Position numbers and translations under genes: made by a program. The notes beneath the pieces were generated by a model. It did no database searches, had not been told where the DNA came from, and was given only the letters and a program-made list of their open reading frames with translations. This document shows positions 1 through 8,323 of a DNA stretch of 64,000 bases, piece by piece. How positions within the stretch are numbered: position 1 is the first letter of the stretch; the number at the start of each line of letters is the position of its first letter. This DNA comes from Trinickia terrae (GTDB lineage: Bacteria > Pseudomonadota > Gammaproteobacteria > Burkholderiales > Burkholderiaceae), in assembly GCF_005144415.1 (NCBI RefSeq), contig NZ_SWJE01000004.1:308055-372054 (forward strand), given 5' to 3'.

Positions 1-21
1 CACGTTATGCGGGAGATAAAC

Positions 22-1902
22 ATGAGCCGAACGATTTCGTCTAGCTTTCCGACGGTAAGCACGGATACGGCGGCTCATGGCGATGCGCCGCCGCGGTCGG
101 CGCCGGCGAGCGGCGCTTCCGGCCGGAACCCGGATCGCTCCGCGCAGGCCTCAGGCGCACTCGCGGGGCTGAGTCGGCGGAAGTCACAAGGTCCGTCGAG
201 CGAGCAACGTGCCGCTCCTGACGTGACGGCGCCGTTGCCGCTGGAGACGAAACGGGAGGTTACCAATCATGTGCTCCACCTGGACCCGCGCACTTTGGCT
301 GCCTTGTCGCAGACGTCTCGCGCATGGCGGGATGCCATCAAGGGGGATGTCTTTTTGCCCTTGGACGTCATGCCCGGAATCGCGAACGCGATCCACACGT
401 TGACTCAACAAGTGCTGCAAAGCGGATATCAGGGCGATCTCCCCGAGAAGCTGTTGCCAATTTTGTCGCCGCGCAATCGCGAACGGTTCGTCGACGCGAC
501 CATCGGCATCCAGGATGAAACGGATAAGAGCTATGCACTGCTCAGGCTGGGTGCCGGGATGGCGCACCTGAGCGAGCCCCAGCGCAACCGCGTCGTCAAG
601 GCGGCCATCGCCATCCAGGATGAATCCGCCAAGGGGCGGGCACTGGGCGGACTGGGTTACCGGATGGCGCACCTGAGCGAGGACCAGCGCAATGGCGTCG
701 TTGACGCGGTCATCGGTATCCGGGGCGAAGATCACAAGGGGTATGCAATGGCTGGACTGGTTGCCGGGATGGCGTACCTGAGCGAGGGCCAGCGCAACCG
801 CGTCGTCAACGCGGTCATCGCCGTCCAGGATGAATCCGCCAAGGGGATGGCACTGGGCAGACTGGGCGCCGAGATGGCCCACCTGAGCGAGGACCAGAGC
901 AACCGCGTCATTGGCGCGGTCATCGCCATCGAGGATAAATTTACCAAGGGGCTGGCACTGGCCGGACTGGGTGCCGGGATGGCCCACCTGAACGAGGGCC
1001 AGCGCAACCGTGTCATTGGCGCGGCCATCGGCATCGAGGATGAATCCGTCAAGGGGGCGGCACTGGCCGGACTGGGTGCCCGGATGGCGGACCTGAACGA
1101 TGCCCAGCGCAAATGCGTCGTTGACGCGGCTACCGGCATCAGGGATGCGGGGTCGAAGGTGTGGGCACTGGTCGGGGTGGCTGCCGGAATGGCGAACCTG
1201 GGCGAGGGCCGGCACGACGGCGTCATCGGGGCAGCCATCGGCGCCATGGAGAGCATTACGGATGAAATGTTCAAGTCGATGGCACTGGACAGGCTGGTTG
1301 CCGGAATGGCGCTCCTGGGCGAGGACCAATGCGACCGCGTCGTTGACGCGGCCATCGGCATCGAGAATGAATCCGCCAAGGGGCGGACACTGCGCGGACT
1401 GGTTGCCGGGATGGCGCACCTGAGCGAGGGCCAGAGCAACCGCGTCGTCAAGGCGGTCATCGCCATGCAGGACGAATTCGCCAAGGGGCTGACACTGGGC
1501 ACACTGGGTGCCCGGATCGCCCACCTGAGCAAGGACCAGCGCGACAGCGTTGTTGACGCGGCCGTCGGCATCAACGAGGAATCGTACAAGGCAGAGGCGC
1601 TGGCCGGGTTGGGTGCCGGGATGGCGCACCTGAACGATGCGCAGCGCAAACGCGTCGTTGACGCGGTCATCGGTATCCAGAATGAATCTGCCAAGGGGCG
1701 GGCACTGGCTGGACTGGGTGCCGGTATGGCGGACCTGAACGATGCCCAGCGCAAATGCGTCGTTGACGCGGCTACCGGCATCACGGCTGCACAGCCGAAG
1801 GCGACCGCGCTGGCCGCGTTGTGGGAGGGGATGACCGTCCGGCGGAACATAAATACTGGGACTCCTGGATCAGCAGAGGTTACCGGGGGCTCTGTCGCTT
1901 AG
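22..1902 (+). CDS. F-box-like protein with 13 tandem 35-residue repeats (candidate secreted effector)
   Basis: The ATG at 22 is preferred over the one at 7 because GGGAGA sits about 7 bases before it; the product is 626 residues. A Ser/Pro/Ala-rich N-terminus of about 75 residues, typical of type III effectors, is followed by an F-box-like stretch (LPLETKREV, then LDPRTLAALSQTSRAWRDAI). The rest is 13 repeats of 35 residues with consensus L(S/N)EDQRNRVVDAVIGI and ALAGLGAGMAH, which should form a helical solenoid. F-box proteins in bacteria are usually translocated adaptors that recruit host SCF ubiquitin ligases through Skp1; the repeats would bind the target. No secretion-system gene or chaperone is visible here, so the effector role is inferred from architecture. 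It is transcribed away from the biosynthetic operon and converges on it. Confidence 0.72.
   Translation: MSRTISSSFPTVSTDTAAHGDAPPRSAPASGASGRNPDRSAQASGALAGLSRRKSQGPSSEQRAAPDVTAPLPLETKREVTNHVLHLDPRTLAALSQTSRAWRDAIKGDVFLPLDVMPGIANAIHTLTQQVLQSGYQGDLPEKLLPILSPRNRERFVDATIGIQDETDKSYALLRLGAGMAHLSEPQRNRVVKAAIAIQDESAKGRALGGLGYRMAHLSEDQRNGVVDAVIGIRGEDHKGYAMAGLVAGMAYLSEGQRNRVVNAVIAVQDESAKGMALGRLGAEMAHLSEDQSNRVIGAVIAIEDKFTKGLALAGLGAGMAHLNEGQRNRVIGAAIGIEDESVKGAALAGLGARMADLNDAQRKCVVDAATGIRDAGSKVWALVGVAAGMANLGEGRHDGVIGAAIGAMESITDEMFKSMALDRLVAGMALLGEDQCDRVVDAAIGIENESAKGRTLRGLVAGMAHLSEGQSNRVVKAVIAMQDEFAKGLTLGTLGARIAHLSKDQRDSVVDAAVGINEESYKAEALAGLGAGMAHLNDAQRKRVVDAVIGIQNESAKGRALAGLGAGMADLNDAQRKCVVDAATGITAAQPKATALAALWEGMTVRRNINTGTPGSAEVTGGSVA
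463..1839 (+). repeat. Coding tandem repeat, 13 units of 105 bp
   Basis: Units begin at the Leu of LSPRNRERF and recur every 105 bases. The eighth unit is 12 bases longer (39 residues, containing ITDEMFKSMAL). Neighbouring units are very similar at DNA level, which suggests recent expansion by unequal exchange. Confidence 0.9.
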
Positions 1903-1949
1903 GAACTCCGCTCCTTCCTTGCGACCAGCGTATCGAGGGGCTTCCGCGC

Positions 1950-2498
1950 CTAATTCCCCGCCCCCACCGGCAGCTTCTCCGGCTCCGCCAGCGTTTTGTA
2001 CGGAAGCGTGGATGCCTTCGGATCCGTCGTCGTATCGTCGATGACCCGCTCGACATCGGCCGTCTTGGCGAGCTCGGAGAGGAACTTCTGCTTGTCGAAA
2101 TCCGGCGCGACGCATCCCTGCACATAGATGAACCGCCGCTGCAGCATGAGCCAGATCGTGGTGTTATCGCGCCAGTGCGTCGCGTAGTTGATGTTCGCCA
2201 GCCGCCGATCGACGGCCTCCTTGATCTCCTTGTCGTAGAGATAGCCGTTCGACAGGCGGCAACGCCCCTCGATCCAGCAGCTGTTGCCGCGCTCGATCCG
2301 GTAATGGGCCTCGTCGTTCCATTCCTGCTCGTTCTCGAGCGGCCCGAGCGGCTCCGGGCAGTCCGCGATCGCCTTCGAGATCTGAAAGAACGGATCGTTG
2401 CCGCGATTCGATCGTGTGCCGTCGGCGAACGCCGCGTGGCTTGCCGTCGACATCATCAAGGCCCATGCGCCGCAGCGGATCAGGCGTTTCATCTCCAT
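1950..2498 (-). CDS. Secreted BON-domain-like small protein
   Basis: The product is 182 residues and begins with a signal peptide (KRLIRCGAWALMM, cleavage near SHAAFADG). The second half resembles a BON domain: an amphipathic helix (DKEIKEAVDRRLANI), a strand pair around IWLMLQRRFIYVQGCV, then a helix and strand (FLSELAKTADVERVIDD). BON domains bind membranes or lipids and are periplasmic. Four cysteines (CPEP, SCWI, GRCR, QGCV) could form disulfides. AAGGAGG lies 9 bases before the ATG. It starts 3 bases after the stop of the FAD oxidoreductase and is therefore probably the last gene of the sulfotransferase/encapsulin operon, although nothing in it points to biosynthesis. Confidence 0.6.
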   Translation of the reverse strand: MEMKRLIRCGAWALMMSTASHAAFADGTRSNRGNDPFFQISKAIADCPEPLGPLENEQEWNDEAHYRIERGNSCWIEGRCRLSNGYLYDKEIKEAVDRRLANINYATHWRDNTTIWLMLQRRFIYVQGCVAPDFDKQKFLSELAKTADVERVIDDTTTDPKASTLPYKTLAEPEKLPVGAGN

Positions 2499-2501
2499 CG
2501 T

Positions 2502-3665
2502 TCAGATTCCTCCTTGGTCGTCATCGTGACTTGCGTATTTCGTGACGTGCGCCGGCGACAGCGCCGTTTCGTCCACATCGTCCGGCAGCGCGCCGCCCGC
2601 GACCAGTGCGGCGACGGCCCGGCCCACGGCCGGCGCCGTCTGGATGCCGAAGCCGCCCAGCGCCGCGGCCCAGAAGAATCCGGGCGCATCGGGCGCTTCT
2701 CCCAGCACGGGAAGCTCGTCGGCCACCACGCTGCGCAGCCCCGCCCATTTGTGCGTCACGCGCGCGACCCGCAACGTCGTGACCGCCTCGAGCCGGGCGA
2801 CGGCAATCGCCACATCCAGCTCCTCCGGCTGCGCGTCGCAAGGCGGAGCAGGCGTCTCGTCCGACGGGCTCACCATCAGCTTGCCGCTTTCCGGCTTGAA
2901 GTAAAAGGTGTCGGCGACGTTCGTCACCATCGGCCACGTCGGCAGCGCGGCGCGCCAGTGCGCATCGCCGGCGGCATCGACGAGCACGGCGGTGCGGCGC
3001 TTCGGCATGAGCCCGATCGGCGCGGCGCCGGCCAGCGCCGCCACGTCGTCGGCCCATGCCCCCGCCGCATTGACGAGGCGGCCGGTGGCGAACGCATGGC
3101 CGCCCGCCGTCACGACATGCCAGACGCCGGCCTCGCGCCGGATCGCCGTCACGGCTTCCCCCCGCATCGTGCTGCCGCCTCGCGCGCGCACGCCGCGCAG
3201 GAAGCCCTGGTGGAGCGCGTCGACATCGATATCCGCGACCGCGGGCCGGGCGAGCGCCCGCGCATAGCCGTGAGGCGCGAGTATCGGACACATGGCGCGA
3301 GCGTCGTCGAGCGTGATCTCGAACGCCGCGATCCGCGCATCGCGCCCGGCCGCGAGCGCGGCATCGAAGCGGCCCGTCTGCACGTCGGATTCGGTCGCGA
3401 GCGCCACGACGCCGCGCGGCGACAACAGCGGCGCGTCGGCGAACCCGCCCGGCGGCGCTTCGAAAAAAGCGCGGCTCGCCGCCGTCAGCAAGCGCACGGG
3501 ACGGCTGCCGAAGTATTCGGAGAACAGCGCGGCCGAACGCCCCGTGGCGTGATAGCCGAAGGCGTCCTCGCCTTCGAGCAGGGCGACGCTTCCGCGCTGC
3601 GCGAGGAAGTATGCGCACGCGGCGCCGGCAATGCCGCCGCCCACGACAACGACGTCGACGTTCAA
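2502..3665 (-). CDS. FAD-dependent amino-acid dehydrogenase, DauA/DadA-like
   Basis: The product (387 residues) carries an N-terminal Rossmann motif ([17 protein letters not shown]) followed by [11 protein letters not shown], a pattern seen in D-arginine dehydrogenase DauA. Other family-like segments include [54 protein letters not shown] and a C-terminal GIQTAPAVG. The family oxidises the C-alpha-N bond of D-amino acids with FAD, usually coupled to the respiratory chain. The start is TTG, overlapping the cysC stop as TTGA, with AAGGA just upstream, so translation is coupled. In this operon it might oxidise an amino acid or an amine in the pathway; the basic side-chain preference of DauA is noteworthy because the A-T-R enzyme pocket carries an Asp that suits a cationic side chain. 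Confidence 0.75.
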   Translation of the reverse strand: MNVDVVVVGGGIAGAACAYFLAQRGSVALLEGEDAFGYHATGRSAALFSEYFGSRPVRLLTAASRAFFEAPPGGFADAPLLSPRGVVALATESDVQTGRFDAALAAGRDARIAAFEITLDDARAMCPILAPHGYARALARPAVADIDVDALHQGFLRGVRARGGSTMRGEAVTAIRREAGVWHVVTAGGHAFATGRLVNAAGAWADDVAALAGAAPIGLMPKRRTAVLVDAAGDAHWRAALPTWPMVTNVADTFYFKPESGKLMVSPSDETPAPPCDAQPEELDVAIAVARLEAVTTLRVARVTHKWAGLRSVVADELPVLGEAPDAPGFFWAAALGGFGIQTAPAVGRAVAALVAGGALPDDVDETALSPAHVTKYASHDDDQGGI

Positions 3666-4258
3666 ATCAATCCTTCGCGGAACAGATAGGCAACGATCTC
3701 GTCGGCCGCTTCCTCGGCTGTCGATCGCGTCGTATCGATGCGCATCTCCGGCTGCTCGGGCGCCTCGTAGGGCGAATCGATGCCGGTGAACTGCTTGAGC
3801 CTGCCGCTGCGCGCCTTGCGGTAGAGCCCCTTCGGATCGCGGGCCTCGGCGACGGCGAGCGGCGTATCGACATGAATCTCGACGAATTCGCCCTCGCCGA
3901 AGAGGCGCCGCGCGGCGAGCCGCTGCTCGCGGAACGGCGAGATGAAGGTGACGAGCACGATGAGACCCGCCTCGACCATGAGCGACGCGACTTCGCCGGC
4001 GCGCCGGATGTTTTCGGCGCGGTCGGCATCCGAAAAACCGAGATCGCGGTTGAGCCGGTGGCGCACGTTGTCGCCGTCGAGCACGAAGCTGTGGCGCCCG
4101 TGCGCGAACAGGCGCTCATCGACGAGATTCGCGATCGTCGATTTGCCCGCGCCCGAGAGCCCCGTGAACCAGAGCGCACAGGGCCGCTGGTTTTTCTGCT
4201 CGGCGCGCGCGGCCTTGTCGATTATCAGTTCGTGCCAGACGAGATGGTTTTCGCTCAT
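3662..4258 (-). CDS. cysC: Adenylylsulfate (APS) kinase
   Basis: APS kinase makes PAPS, the universal sulfuryl donor, from APS and ATP. The 198-residue length is normal. Visible features are the P-loop GLSGAGKST (33-41), the [20 protein letters not shown] substrate region, FISPFREQR and [14 protein letters not shown] in the lid. I chose the ATG at 4258 ([10 protein letters not shown]); an upstream reading to 4348 runs into the exporter gene. It begins 1 base after the exporter stop and overlaps the next gene by 4 bases. A dedicated APS kinase in an operon with a sulfotransferase strongly suggests local PAPS supply for sulfation of the pathway product rather than cysteine synthesis. Confidence 0.93.
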   Translation of the reverse strand: MSENHLVWHELIIDKAARAEQKNQRPCALWFTGLSGAGKSTIANLVDERLFAHGRHSFVLDGDNVRHRLNRDLGFSDADRAENIRRAGEVASLMVEAGLIVLVTFISPFREQRLAARRLFGEGEFVEIHVDTPLAVAEARDPKGLYRKARSGRLKQFTGIDSPYEAPEQPEMRIDTTRSTAEEAADEIVAYLFREGLI

Positions 4259-4259
4259 G

Positions 4260-5462
4260 TCAAATCCTCTTGTTGTGGCTTGCGCTTCGAGGGCCGAGCG
4301 CAAGCACGAGGCCGGCCGACGCAAGCGCCGAAGCGAGCATGGCCGCATAGATCATCGGGTAGCCGAGCCGGCTCGCCACGAAGCCCGCGGCGATGCCGCC
4401 CGCGGCCACGCCGAGGTCCCAGAACGACGTGAACATGCCGAGCGCGGCGCCGTGGTGCGACGGATCGGTGGCGCGGATCACGGCGAGCGCGAGCGACGGG
4501 TAGAGCAGCGACAATCCCAGCCCCACCCCTAATCCGCCCATCACCGCCACGGCGAGGTTCGGCGCCATGCCGACGAGCGCAAGCCCGAGCGCTTCGACGA
4601 GCGCCGAGCCGAACGCGACGCGATAGGGGCCGAGCTTGTCGGGCCAATGGCCGAGAAAGAGCCGCGAGCCGACATACGCGAAGCCGAACACGTTGAACGC
4701 CAGGATGCCGTTGTCGATGCCTTTCTTCGCCATGTGGAGCGAGACGAACGAGGCGAGCGCGGCGTACCCCATCGACGCGAGCGCGAGCGCGATGCCGGGT
4801 GCGATGGCCGCCGCGGGAAAGAGCGCGCTCTTCTTCGCCGGGGCCGCGTGCGCCGGCGCCGCCTTCGATGCGATGAACAGCGTGCCGACGAGCGGCACGA
4901 CGGTGCAGATCGCCCAGACCGGGCCGAAATCGAGCGCCTTCAGAAGCGTGGCGCCGGCCAGCGCGCCGAGCGTCACGCCGGTCCACATGCTCACGCCATA
5001 GAGGCCGACGATCTTGCCGCGGCGCTCGGCCGGGGCGAGGGCGACGAGCCACGTCGCGCCCGCGGTGAACACGGCGCCCTCGCCGATGCCGTGCAGCGCA
5101 CGCACCGCGATCAGCGCCGGCACGCTCGCGGCGAGCGCGTAGGCGGCGCCCGCGAGCGCGCAGAGCAGAGCGCCCGCGAGCATCAGCACCTTGTGTCCGA
5201 TGCGGTCGGAGAGGCGTCCGGCCACGGGCCGCGTCAGCACGACGGCCACGGCGATCGCGGCGATGACCGTGCCCACGTCGACATCGCCGCCGCCGATCCT
5301 GCCCCGCACATAGAAGGGCAGGACCGAGAGCGTCGCGCCAATGCCGAAATGGCAGAAAAAGAGACCGAGAAAAAGCGGCAGGTACGGCCGATAAAACCGC
5401 AGCCCGCTACCCGTGGCCTGAGCCACGCCCGCTTCCGATGTCCCTGCCGCGCTTCTATCCAT
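4260..5462 (-). CDS. MFS transporter, probable product exporter
   Basis: This 400-residue, roughly 12-helix major facilitator protein has the loop 2-3 motif [14 protein letters not shown] and the helix-4 pattern [21 protein letters not shown]. The N-terminal cytosolic stretch is short. It lies between the shell-protein gene (50 bases upstream) and cysC (1 base downstream), so it belongs to the operon. The usual role of such a gene in a small-molecule cluster is export of the finished product; self-resistance or uptake of a precursor are alternatives. GGAGG lies just before the ATG at 5462. Confidence 0.85.
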   Translation of the reverse strand: MDRSAAGTSEAGVAQATGSGLRFYRPYLPLFLGLFFCHFGIGATLSVLPFYVRGRIGGGDVDVGTVIAAIAVAVVLTRPVAGRLSDRIGHKVLMLAGALLCALAGAAYALAASVPALIAVRALHGIGEGAVFTAGATWLVALAPAERRGKIVGLYGVSMWTGVTLGALAGATLLKALDFGPVWAICTVVPLVGTLFIASKAAPAHAAPAKKSALFPAAAIAPGIALALASMGYAALASFVSLHMAKKGIDNGILAFNVFGFAYVGSRLFLGHWPDKLGPYRVAFGSALVEALGLALVGMAPNLAVAVMGGLGVGLGLSLLYPSLALAVIRATDPSHHGAALGMFTSFWDLGVAAGGIAAGFVASRLGYPMIYAAMLASALASAGLVLALGPRSASHNKRI

Positions 5463-5512
5463 CGATGCCTCCGCTTTCGTTGCGTCGTCGATCCCGATCC
5501 GCCGTCCGCTGC

Positions 5513-6367
5513 TCAGCCCGGAATGGCGTGGAAGAAGTGCGTCGGCAGATGCACGGCCAGCCCTTCGTAGATCTCCGCGCAGACGGCCAGCCCGTCCGAC
5601 GCGAAGGTGCCCTCAGGCGGTGTGCCGACGCGGATCACCGATCTGCCCCAGTGCAGCAGGCGCGCGGCCACGGCGAAATCGCCGACGAGCGCGCAGCCGG
5701 GCGCGACCATCCGCGTGCGCACGATCAGCGTGCCGTTGCCCTTGAGATCGGCGAGCAGGGTGCCTTTGCCCATCATCAGGTGGTAGTAGTCGACGGGGTT
5801 CACGATCATCGCGTGCGCGGTCGCGCCGTTCTGCTCGATCTCGTTGCACGCGGCCATCACGCCGTCGACGTAGCCGCCCGAGTACTTGAGCTCGGTCACG
5901 CCGGGACAATTCAACAGCCCGTGAGGCCCGAGCGTCAGCGCCTGGTTTTCGGCCGTGGCGAGGCGCACGAGCAGGCGATAGTCGATGAACTCGGCGAGCG
6001 CGCGTTCGTCCTTGAAAAGCGCTTCGGGAATCTGCACCCAGGCGGTAATGGGCCGCACGGACGCCTCGCTCGTGCCGAAGCGGAACGTCGCTTCCTGGCG
6101 CAGCGCGCCTTCGAAAATGCCGGACGCCTGGTCCTTCGACGGCCGGCTCTCCGACCAGAAGCGGCTCGTCGGCTCCTCGATGCGCCGTTTCTTGAAGAGC
6201 TGGCTCACCATCAGGCGCGGCCGGTCCTGGGTCGGCTTGAAGGCTTCCGTGATCGTGTAGTCGAAATGGACTTCGGTGTTCGGGCCGTGCTCGAGGAATG
6301 CACGAGCGAACACTTCGCCCGAGGAGAGCTGGTCGACGGTATCGGCGGCGATGGGTTTGCCTGACAT
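5513..6367 (-). CDS. HK97-fold shell protein, encapsulin-like (natural-product type)
   Basis: The 284-residue product has the layout of an HK97 major capsid protein or encapsulin. It has an N-terminal arm (1-45), an extended-loop region (about 60-100), the spine helix preceded by AWVQIPEALFKDERAL (109-124) and followed by RLATAENQALTLGPHGLLN, and an A-domain (about 160-284) containing NPVDYYHLM (190-198) and GCALVGDFAVA (224-234). No portal, terminase, protease or tail gene is nearby, so it is not a prophage remnant. It sits between a sulfotransferase and an exporter in a biosynthetic operon, which matches the Family 3 or natural-product encapsulins described by the Giessen group. The inferred role is a protein compartment housing one or more pathway enzymes. 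Cargo and targeting signal cannot be read here. GAGG precedes the ATG. Confidence 0.8.
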   Translation of the reverse strand: MSGKPIAADTVDQLSSGEVFARAFLEHGPNTEVHFDYTITEAFKPTQDRPRLMVSQLFKKRRIEEPTSRFWSESRPSKDQASGIFEGALRQEATFRFGTSEASVRPITAWVQIPEALFKDERALAEFIDYRLLVRLATAENQALTLGPHGLLNCPGVTELKYSGGYVDGVMAACNEIEQNGATAHAMIVNPVDYYHLMMGKGTLLADLKGNGTLIVRTRMVAPGCALVGDFAVAARLLHWGRSVIRVGTPPEGTFASDGLAVCAEIYEGLAVHLPTHFFHAIPG

Positions 6368-6417
6368 GAAGTGGCCTCGCTAAGCGGAAAACAAGCGTTC
6401 AAAAAACGGAACGGAAA

Positions 6418-7143
6418 TCAGCGGATCGCGTGACGGATCAGCTTTTCGTAAAAGGGCTGGTGGTGCTCGAAGTACTGCTTGAGCAGCGGGTGGTTGTCGG
6501 CCGTCACCTCGTAGTCCCGGCTCGGCGCAAAGAAGCCCGAGCTCTGCGCGACGCCGGTGTGCCACGCCTGCGTGCGCCGCCATTCGGGACGGTCCTCGGG
6601 CGCCCAGGCGAGCGCGCGCTCGACGAACGGCAGGTCCACTTCGCCGCACCAGCGGGCGACGACGGCGCGAGGATCGGCGACGAGCCGCTCGGCGTCGATC
6701 ACGGCCGGCAGCTTCGGCTTGAGCCCGCGCACGAGTTCGAAGATCTCGAACAGATGCTCGTAGCCGACCTCCTTGCAGGTGATGGTCGGCTTCATGTGAT
6801 AGAGCGAGCTGATCGTCCGATGCGGCTCGCGGACGATGAACGTGTGCTCGAAATCGGCGATCTCCTCGGGATGCGCGAAGAGGTACTCGTAGCGATGCTC
6901 GACGGTGTCCTTGAAGAACACGGTGCGCGTGCGCGCCAGCTCGCGCATCTGCCCGAACAGCGCCGCCTCCGAATCGACTTCCAGCAGGCCGCCGCTGCCG
7001 TCCGGCACGCTCACGCGCCCCTCGTCGATGAGCGTGACGAGCGGCTCGTGAATGACCGTCACGTCGCCGCGCTCGATCATCATCCGCAGAAATGCCGTCG
7101 ACATCGCGCGCTGATGCGCCCACATTGCGATGATCTTGTTCAT
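6418..7143 (-). CDS. PAPS-dependent sulfotransferase family protein
   Basis: The 5'-phosphosulfate-binding loop is HQRAMSTAFLR (residues 10-20) after the first strand, and the 3'-phosphate-binding motif is VREPHRTISS (104-113). Both are hallmarks of cytosolic-type sulfotransferases, which transfer the sulfuryl group of PAPS to a hydroxyl or amine. GGAGG lies 7 bases before the ATG at 7143, which is preferred to the ATG at 7164 that overlaps the upstream stop. The product is 241 residues, slightly short for the family. Together with cysC in the same operon it implies a sulfated small molecule. The acceptor is unknown; an alcohol made by the reductases upstream is the simplest candidate. Confidence 0.82.
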   Translation of the reverse strand: MNKIIAMWAHQRAMSTAFLRMMIERGDVTVIHEPLVTLIDEGRVSVPDGSGGLLEVDSEAALFGQMRELARTRTVFFKDTVEHRYEYLFAHPEEIADFEHTFIVREPHRTISSLYHMKPTITCKEVGYEHLFEIFELVRGLKPKLPAVIDAERLVADPRAVVARWCGEVDLPFVERALAWAPEDRPEWRRTQAWHTGVAQSSGFFAPSRDYEVTADNHPLLKQYFEHHQPFYEKLIRHAIR

Positions 7144-7160
7144 GTTCGGCCTCCGGATGC

Positions 7161-8144
7161 TCATTGCGACCAGGCGGTCGGCGTGCGGTCCCAGCGATGC
7201 TTGCGCAGTTCGGCGAGCAGCTCGGGCGGCAAGGGCGGCCCGTCGCTCACGGCCATGTTCGCGTGGACGTTGGCAAGCTTGCGCATGCCCGGGATCACCG
7301 TCGACACGGCCGGGTGGTGGAGGATGAAGCGCAGGGCGAGCTCGGGCAAGGTCGAGCCCGCGGGCACGATGCGCTTCGCCGCATCGGCGCGCTCGACGGT
7401 CGGCCCGAGGTTCTCCGGGCCGAAATAGGTGCTGCGCCAGTCCTCGGGCGGGAAGGTGGCCGCTTTCGTCAGCGTGCCGGTCAGGCCGCCTTCGTCGAAC
7501 GGCACGCGGGCGATGATGCCGATGTCCTTCTCCCGCGCGACGCGAAAGAGCACGTCTTCAGGCGCCTGGTCGAAGACGTTGTAGATGACCTGGATGACGT
7601 CGATGAGGCCCGTCTCGATTGCCTTCAGGCAGTTCGCCGGCTCCCAGCGGTTCACGCTGATCCCGATGCCTCCGATGAGCCCCTCGGCGCGCAAGTCGCT
7701 CATCGCGCGCTGCCACGTTTCGTCCTCGGCCCAGCGGTCTTCCCAGACATGGAACTGCATCAAGTCGATCGTCGCGAGCCCGAGGTTCTCGAGACTGCGC
7801 TCGGTGTATTCGCGAATGTGGGCCGCGGGAAACACGTCCTCGAGCGTGTCGCCGGGCCGCGGCGGCCATTCGCGGTTCTTCGGCGGAATCTTCGTCGCCA
7901 CATAAAGGCGCTTGTCCGGATGCGCGCGCAGCAGCTCGCCGAGCATGCGCTCGCTGATGCCGCGGCCATAGACCCATGCCGTATCGAAGAAATTGCAGCC
8001 GGCCTCGACGGCCGCGTTCAGGCAGTCCGGCGCCGTCTCATAGTCGGCGCCCGTGAAATTGCCGGGGCCGCCAGCGATGCCCCACATGCCGTAGCCGATC
8101 TCGCTGACCTGCCATCCCAGGCGTCCCATTCTCCGGTATTGCAT
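7161..8144 (-). CDS. Aldo/keto reductase
   Basis: The product (327 residues) is a TIM-barrel NADPH-dependent carbonyl reductase. The catalytic tetrad is visible as D54 (FFDTAWVYG), Y59, K85 (YVATKIPP) and H132 (MQFHVW). The C-terminal ALRFILHHPAVSTVIPGMRK is the usual NADPH-phosphate-binding segment. AAGGAG precedes the ATG. Located directly after the A-T-R reductase gene, it could reduce the released aldehyde to an alcohol, which would then be sulfated by the next gene product. That order is inference from gene adjacency. Confidence 0.88.
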   Translation of the reverse strand: MQYRRMGRLGWQVSEIGYGMWGIAGGPGNFTGADYETAPDCLNAAVEAGCNFFDTAWVYGRGISERMLGELLRAHPDKRLYVATKIPPKNREWPPRPGDTLEDVFPAAHIREYTERSLENLGLATIDLMQFHVWEDRWAEDETWQRAMSDLRAEGLIGGIGISVNRWEPANCLKAIETGLIDVIQVIYNVFDQAPEDVLFRVAREKDIGIIARVPFDEGGLTGTLTKAATFPPEDWRSTYFGPENLGPTVERADAAKRIVPAGSTLPELALRFILHHPAVSTVIPGMRKLANVHANMAVSDGPPLPPELLAELRKHRWDRTPTAWSQ

Positions 8145-8188
8145 GCATGCTCCTTGTTTGTGGTCCTTGGTCTACGAATGCAAACGAT

Positions 8189-8315
8189 GTCTCAGTGCGC
8201 GCCGGGCCGCCCCAAGCGTACTGAGACGCCCCCTCGGGGGGAGCGCTGCATGGGACCGGAGTAAGCGCTAAAGCGCCAACTCCGGTCGACAGCGAACGAA
8301 GTGAGCGTGGGGGGA
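8189..8315 (-). repeat. Burkholderia-type composite hairpin repeat, copy 1
   Basis: Three consecutive stem-loops lie between the A-T-R gene and the aldo/keto reductase gene. GTCTCAGT (8189) pairs with ACTGAGAC (8220) around the loop GCCGGGCCGCCCCAAG; CCCCCTCGGGGGG follows; ACCGGAGT (8255) pairs with ACTCCGGT (8279) with an inner GCGC/GCGC. The same module recurs at 46822 and 62434. Inside an operon it may act as a partial terminator or an mRNA-stabilising structure. Confidence 0.85.
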
Positions 8316-8323
8316 GTTTCATC

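Noticed and set aside
184..1629. Long minus-strand frame opposite the 35-residue repeats.
   Set aside because: It is a mirror of the repeat gene with low-complexity His/Gln/Pro composition and no start signal.
463..1839. CRISPR array.
   Set aside because: The 105-bp units are coding, in frame, and have no unique spacers.
5513..6367. Prophage capsid remnant.
   Set aside because: No terminase, portal, protease or tail genes, and it is tightly packed in a biosynthetic operon with matched strand and spacing.
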